Source of the DNA: Sutterella wadsworthensis 2_1_59BFAA
Lineage (GTDB): Bacteria; Pseudomonadota; Gammaproteobacteria; Burkholderiales; Burkholderiaceae_F
DNA length: 39,555 nt
Direction: 5' to 3'
Assembly (NCBI RefSeq): GCF_000297775.1
Contig: NZ_JH815513.1
Span: forward strand, 365,104-404,658
The translations under genes were made by a program, and so were the position numbers. Positions 36,731 to 39,555 of the stretch are shown here, piece by piece. Below the pieces are notes generated by a model. That model did not search any database. It had not been told where the DNA came from and saw nothing but the letters and a program-made list of their open reading frames with translations. Positions within the stretch are counted from its first letter, which is position 1; the number at the start of each line of letters is the position of its first letter.

Positions 36731-36814
36731 CTGACGCTCGAAACATCGTGCGCTACAATGAGCGCAAATTTCAACCCCCCTGCGCGCTGTTGGGTTGCTC
36801 GACAGCGCGCTTTT
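36731..36814 (+). promoter_or_regulatory. rlmB promoter followed by a leader terminator-like hairpin
   Basis: CTGACG (36731-36736), a 17-nt spacer and TACAAT (36754-36759) form a good promoter starting near 36766. Only about 16 nt on comes GCGCGCTGT/ACAGCGCGC (36782-36810) with TTTT. It can end rnr transcripts and could also attenuate rlmB. Confidence 0.6.
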
Positions 36815-36831
36815 AATAGTAGTTGCTGTAA

Positions 36832-37578
36832 GTGAAGAACATTGTTTTGGCAGGCTTCCATGCCGTGGGCGCCCGTCTGCGCATGGACCCGAAGTCCATC
36901 TCCGCCGTCTACCTTGATCCCGAACGCCGCGACAAGCGCATGCGCGAGATGCGCGAGAAGCTGATCGCCGCCGGCGTGCGCGTGATGACCGCCGACAACC
37001 GTCGCCTTGACGGCATGGCTCCCGACGTTCCGCACCAGGGCATCGTTGCGATGGCCGAGGAAAAGCAGGCCCAGCTCGAGTTCGATGAACTGCTCGATCT
37101 GATTACCGACGACACGCTCATCCTGATCCTTGACGGCGTGACCGACCCGCGCAACTTCGGCGCCTGCCTGCGCGTCGCCGACGCCGCCGGCGTCCAGTGC
37201 GTACTCGTGCCGCGCGACCGTTCCGCCCACATGTCGCCCGCCGCCCTCAAGGCCGCCGCCGGCGCTGCGGAAACGGTGCCCGTCGTCACGGTGACGAACC
37301 TCGCCGCCTCGATCGTTGAACTGCGCGACGCCGGCGTGACCGTCGTGGGTACTGCCGGTGAAGCCACGAAGTCGATCTACGAATTCGACCAGAAGAAGGC
37401 GTTCGCCTGGGTGCTCGGCGCCGAGGGCGACGGCCTGCGCCAGCTGACCCGCCGCCGCTGCGACGACCTTGCCGCCATTCCGATGGCCGGCGCCGTCGAG
37501 AGCCTGAACGTGTCCGTCGCCTCGGGTATCTGCCTCTATGAATCCGTTCGCCAGCGCACGGGCGGCAAGCTCAAGTAA
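36832..37578 (+). CDS. rlmB: 23S rRNA (guanosine-2251-2'-O)-methyltransferase RlmB
   Basis: RlmB is a SPOUT-class enzyme that methylates G2251 in the ribosomal P-loop. The N-terminal substrate-binding domain covers about 1-80. The SpoU motifs are VTDPRNFGACLRVADAAG, LGAEGDGL and ESLNVSVASGICLYE. The start is GTG at 36832, giving MKNIVLAGFHAVGARL. The length of 248 aa is normal. It follows rnr as in many proteobacteria. Confidence 0.95.
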   Translation: MKNIVLAGFHAVGARLRMDPKSISAVYLDPERRDKRMREMREKLIAAGVRVMTADNRRLDGMAPDVPHQGIVAMAEEKQAQLEFDELLDLITDDTLILILDGVTDPRNFGACLRVADAAGVQCVLVPRDRSAHMSPAALKAAAGAAETVPVVTVTNLAASIVELRDAGVTVVGTAGEATKSIYEFDQKKAFAWVLGAEGDGLRQLTRRRCDDLAAIPMAGAVESLNVSVASGICLYESVRQRTGGKLK

Positions 37579-37639
37579 TCTTTTTTCCGGGCATGCGATT
37601 TTTTCCGCTTTTCGGGTGGCGAAAGCCCGAGAAAGTGAG

Positions 37640-37710
37640 TAAAATCGCATACTTTCTGTCCTTGCTGCACCGGAGTAGACGCCCGGGCAGCTTTCATCCG
37701 CAAGGAGACA
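37640..37710 (+). promoter_or_regulatory. rpsF leader, probable S6:S18-responsive element
   Basis: TAAAAT (37640-37645) is a likely -10. Downstream, GCTGC/GCAGC (37664-37668/37687-37691) with inner CCGG/CCGG and a single-base bulge forms a hairpin with a CACCGGAG segment. TCCTTGC (37659-37665) can pair with GCAAGGA (37700-37706), which covers the ribosome site of rpsF. A conserved rpsF leader bound by the S6:S18 complex is known in many bacteria; assignment to it is by resemblance. Confidence 0.6.
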
Positions 37711-37716
37711 ATAACA

Positions 37717-38100
37717 ATGCGTCACTACGAACTTTGCATTCTCGTGCATCCTGATCAGAGCGAACAGGTTCCCGCCATGATCGAACGCCTCAAGACCCTT
37801 GTCGCCGAACAGAACGGCAAGATCGAACGCGTCGAAGACTGGGGCCGTCGTCAGCTCGCCTACCCGATCGAAAAGCTCGTCAAGGCTCACTATGTTCTCA
37901 TGAACATCGAATGCGGCCATGAGACGATTGAAGAAATCGAAAACGGCTTCCGTTTCAACGACGCCATCCTGCGTCACCTCACCGTCAAGACGAAGCATGC
38001 CGAAACGGCTCCGTCCGTCATGATGAAGGCTGTTGAAAAGGAAGAAGCCAAGAAGGTCGCCGCTGCTGAAGCCGCTGCCGCCGAAGCTTCCGCCGAATAA
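37717..38100 (+). CDS. rpsF: 30S ribosomal protein S6
   Basis: S6 binds S18 on the 30S platform. The N-terminus [18 protein letters not shown] and [19 protein letters not shown] are standard. A C-terminal Ala/Glu tail extends it to 127 aa. AAGGAG lies upstream of the ATG. It is first gene of the rpsF-priB-rpsR-rplI operon. Confidence 0.97.
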   Translation: MRHYELCILVHPDQSEQVPAMIERLKTLVAEQNGKIERVEDWGRRQLAYPIEKLVKAHYVLMNIECGHETIEEIENGFRFNDAILRHLTVKTKHAETAPSVMMKAVEKEEAKKVAAAEAAAAEASAE

Positions 38101-38145
38101 TTCAGTCTCGACTGAACAGATTTTTCTGTGCGATCTGAGATCTGA

Positions 38146-38430
38146 GTGAACCTCATCGAGATTTCCGGCACGTTGACTTCCAAGGAGGAAGTTCGATACA
38201 CGCCGGCGGGCATTCCGGTTTTTGAGGGTGTCTTTCACCATCGATCCGAACTGACCGAAGCGAACAGGATCAGAAAACTCGAGTACGACTTCCCCGCCAT
38301 CGCCTTCGGCGCTCTGGCCGAGAGCCTGAACAAGGCTCAGATGGGACAGGACGTGAACATCCGAGGCTTTCTGGCGCCGCGCTCGATGAAGAGTTCCAAA
38401 CTGATCGTACACATCACCGAATTAAATTAA
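38146..38430 (+). CDS. priB: Primosomal replication protein PriB
   Basis: PriB is a small OB-fold single-strand DNA-binding protein that works with PriA in replication restart. Its 94 aa include [24 protein letters not shown] and end IVHITEL. The start is GTG. Its place between rpsF and rpsR is classical for beta- and gammaproteobacteria and supports the taxonomic call. Confidence 0.92.
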   Translation: MNLIEISGTLTSKEEVRYTPAGIPVFEGVFHHRSELTEANRIRKLEYDFPAIAFGALAESLNKAQMGQDVNIRGFLAPRSMKSSKLIVHITELN

Positions 38431-38441
38431 GGAGCTACAAA

Positions 38442-38708
38442 ATGGCTTTCAAGGGTAAGGGCAAGCCCCGTCGCGCTAACCAGCAGAACTCTCTCTTCAA
38501 GCGCAAGAAGTTCTGCCGCTTTACGGCCGAAGGCGTTGAAACGATCGACTACAAGGACATCGACACGCTCAAGGACTTCATCCAGGAAAACGGCAAGATC
38601 ATGCCGGCTCGTCTGACGGGCACGAAGGCTCACTATCAGCGTCAGCTGGACACCGCCATCAAGCGTGCCCGCTTCCTCGCTCTCCTCGCCTACACCGACA
38701 ACCAGTAA
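38442..38708 (+). CDS. rpsR: 30S ribosomal protein S18
   Basis: S18 is the partner of S6 on the 30S subunit. Its 88 aa include the conserved [18 protein letters not shown] and a basic [13 protein letters not shown] near the end. AAGGAG lies upstream of the ATG, and the gap to priB is 11 nt. Confidence 0.97.
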   Translation: MAFKGKGKPRRANQQNSLFKRKKFCRFTAEGVETIDYKDIDTLKDFIQENGKIMPARLTGTKAHYQRQLDTAIKRARFLALLAYTDNQ

Positions 38709-38729
38709 TCAGATTTAAGGAGATATCAA

Positions 38730-39182
38730 ATGCAGGTTATTCTTCTCGAGAAGATTGCTCACGTTGGTGACCTCGGCGACGTCGTCAAGGTCAAGGATGG
38801 CTACGGCCGCAACTTCCTGATCCCGACCGGCCGTGCCAAGCGCGCCACGAAGGCTGCCATCGCCGAATTTGAAGCCCGTCGTGCCGAGCTCGAAGCCGCT
38901 CAGGCCGAACGTATCGCTGCCGCCCAGAAGATCGCCGACACGATCAACGAAGGCGAAATCGAAATCTCTTCCAAGTGCGGCGTTGACGGCCGTCTCTTCG
39001 GTTCCGTCACGAACGCTGACATCGCCGAAGCCATCGATGCCAAGTACGGTCTTCAGATCAAGAAGTCCCAGGTCCGCACGCCGCTTGGCGCCATCAAGGC
39101 TGTCGGTGACTACGTCATCACGATCGGTCTTCTCACCGACATCACGGCTGACGTCACGGTCCACGTTGTTGGCGAAGCCTAA
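38730..39182 (+). CDS. rplI: 50S ribosomal protein L9
   Basis: L9 binds 23S rRNA near the L1 stalk base. The N-terminal domain [32 protein letters not shown] is diagnostic. A long connecting helix and C-terminal domain follow. The length of 150 aa is normal. It is last in the operon, with a terminator 37 nt after the stop. Confidence 0.98.
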   Translation: MQVILLEKIAHVGDLGDVVKVKDGYGRNFLIPTGRAKRATKAAIAEFEARRAELEAAQAERIAAAQKIADTINEGEIEISSKCGVDGRLFGSVTNADIAEAIDAKYGLQIKKSQVRTPLGAIKAVGDYVITIGLLTDITADVTVHVVGEA

Positions 39183-39218
39183 TTCGCTTCCGCTTCAACT
39201 GACTTGAAGTCAAAAAAA

Positions 39219-39245
39219 AGGCCCGCAGAACTGCGGGCCTTTTTG
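39219..39245 (+). terminator. Terminator of the rpsF-rplI operon
   Basis: The 10-bp stem AGGCCCGCAG/CTGCGGGCCT with an AA loop is followed by TTTTTG. The group II intron begins 5 nt past this tail. Confidence 0.92.
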
Positions 39246-39249
39246 TCAT

Positions 39250-39555
39250 GTGCGCCTAGCAGTGCACGTGTGTCTATGCGATGAAAGTTCGCTGTCCGCC
39301 CGAACAGGGGAAGGACTAGCAACTCGGCAAGTCGGGGAAGGCAACGACTTCGATGGAGGAAGCCGATAGCAAAGCACCAGCCTGACGAACAGGAATCGGA
39401 TGTGAGGCGTGTATCTCGGGAGGGTCGGCATGCATCGATTAACCCGAAACTGTTACGGAAGTTTCAGAGCAGATGCTGGCTTGAGTTAAGATGTAACTCC
39501 ACTGACCGTGTCACTCATCGCTTCGATGGACGTTTCAGAGCAGATGCTGGCTTGA
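39250..39555 (+). mobile_element. Group II intron, 5' part (cut by window end)
   Basis: The 5' consensus GTGCG is present (GTGCGCC, 39250-39256). The following 200 nt show domain I features: GATGAAAGTTCG, paired AACTCGGC/GCCGATAGC (39320-39328/39362-39370 region), GGAAGCCGATAGCAAAG, CCTGACGAACAGGAATCGG, TGAGGCGTGTATC and AACCCGAAACTGTTACGG. From memory these align in order with the group IIC intron of Oceanobacillus. Insertion directly behind an intrinsic terminator is the known habit of class IIC introns. The reverse transcriptase and 3' domains would lie beyond the window. Confidence 0.75.
39461..39555 (+). repeat. Direct repeat, 24+ nt, period 71 nt
   Basis: GTTTCAGAGCAGATGCTGGC plus TTGA occurs at 39461-39484 and identically at 39532-39555, where the window stops. 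The first copy continues GTTAAGATGTAAC to 39497, leaving 34 nt before the second. The arithmetic (37 + 34) mimics a type II CRISPR unit, but the first copy appears to be part of intron domain I. Confidence 0.7.

Noticed and set aside
39246-39431. 61-aa minus-strand ORF
   Set aside because: It lies entirely within the intron domain I sequence, has no ribosome site and encodes no recognisable product.
39250-39460. tracrRNA gene beside the apparent repeat
   Set aside because: Neither strand contains a stretch complementary to the repeat beyond a few bases, and the sequence is better explained as group II intron.
39461-39555. CRISPR array as a feature call
   Set aside because: There is only one and a half repeat units before the window ends, no cas gene or anti-repeat in the preceding 280 nt, and the first copy reads as part of group II intron domain I. 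It is kept as a repeat and a finding instead.

Overview
The window is high-GC, densely coded bacterial chromosome. The gene content and order point to a betaproteobacterium of the order Burkholderiales. Supporting features are rpsF-priB-rpsR-rplI, ndk-rlmN-rodZ-ispG-hisS-yfgM-bamB-der-hfq-hflX, hflK-hflC-DUF2065-purA and rnr-rlmB. The compact gene set, with no rpoS, pcm, pilF or hisZ at their usual places, together with SDR-type threonine dehydrogenase and a YjiG/YjiH pair, suggests a gut Sutterellaceae (Sutterella/Parasutterella-like). That family placement is an inference. The sequence runs into a multicopy-type element at its right edge, which suggests the window is a whole assembly contig.

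Layout: 1-596 holds an unrecognised structured minus-strand RNA candidate with a strong intrinsic terminator, then Pho boxes. 615-6972 is the complete phosphate regulon core pstS-pstC-pstA-pstB-phoU-phoB-phoR. 7076-10430 is surE-nlpD-rlmD, followed by a GntR-type regulator and, convergent to it, a hypothetical gene. 12457-22933 is the long housekeeping run ndk to hflX: nucleotide balance, 23S rRNA methylation, cell shape, isoprenoids, His-tRNA charging, outer-membrane assembly, ribosome GTPases and Hfq.

23003-25328 is a minus-strand block (threonine dehydrogenase, yjiG, yjiH) sitting between hflX and hflK, which are normally adjacent. 25768-30828 is hflK-hflC-DUF2065, purA and a purine-type phosphoribosyltransferase. 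30869-32020 is an accessory patch: a promoter directly followed by a terminator, a large inverted repeat, a decayed TnpB-family gene and an omega-RNA-like right end that abuts an MscS-type channel gene. 33581-34195 carries an orphan HicB-like antitoxin and tRNA-Leu(CAG). 34307-39182 is rnr, rlmB and the rpsF-priB-rpsR-rplI ribosomal operon with a probable S6:S18-type leader.

From 39250 to the end the sequence reads as the 5' part of a group II intron inserted just after the rplI terminator. A 71-nt-period direct repeat at the very end looks like the start of a CRISPR array. Its first copy, however, is continuous with intron domain I, so I favour an intron-internal or assembly-edge repeat. The most unusual items are this intron/terminator junction, the TnpB remnant with its RNA-like right end at the mscS start, the mixed-charge N-terminus of HflK, and promoter-proximal terminator-like hairpins at several loci.
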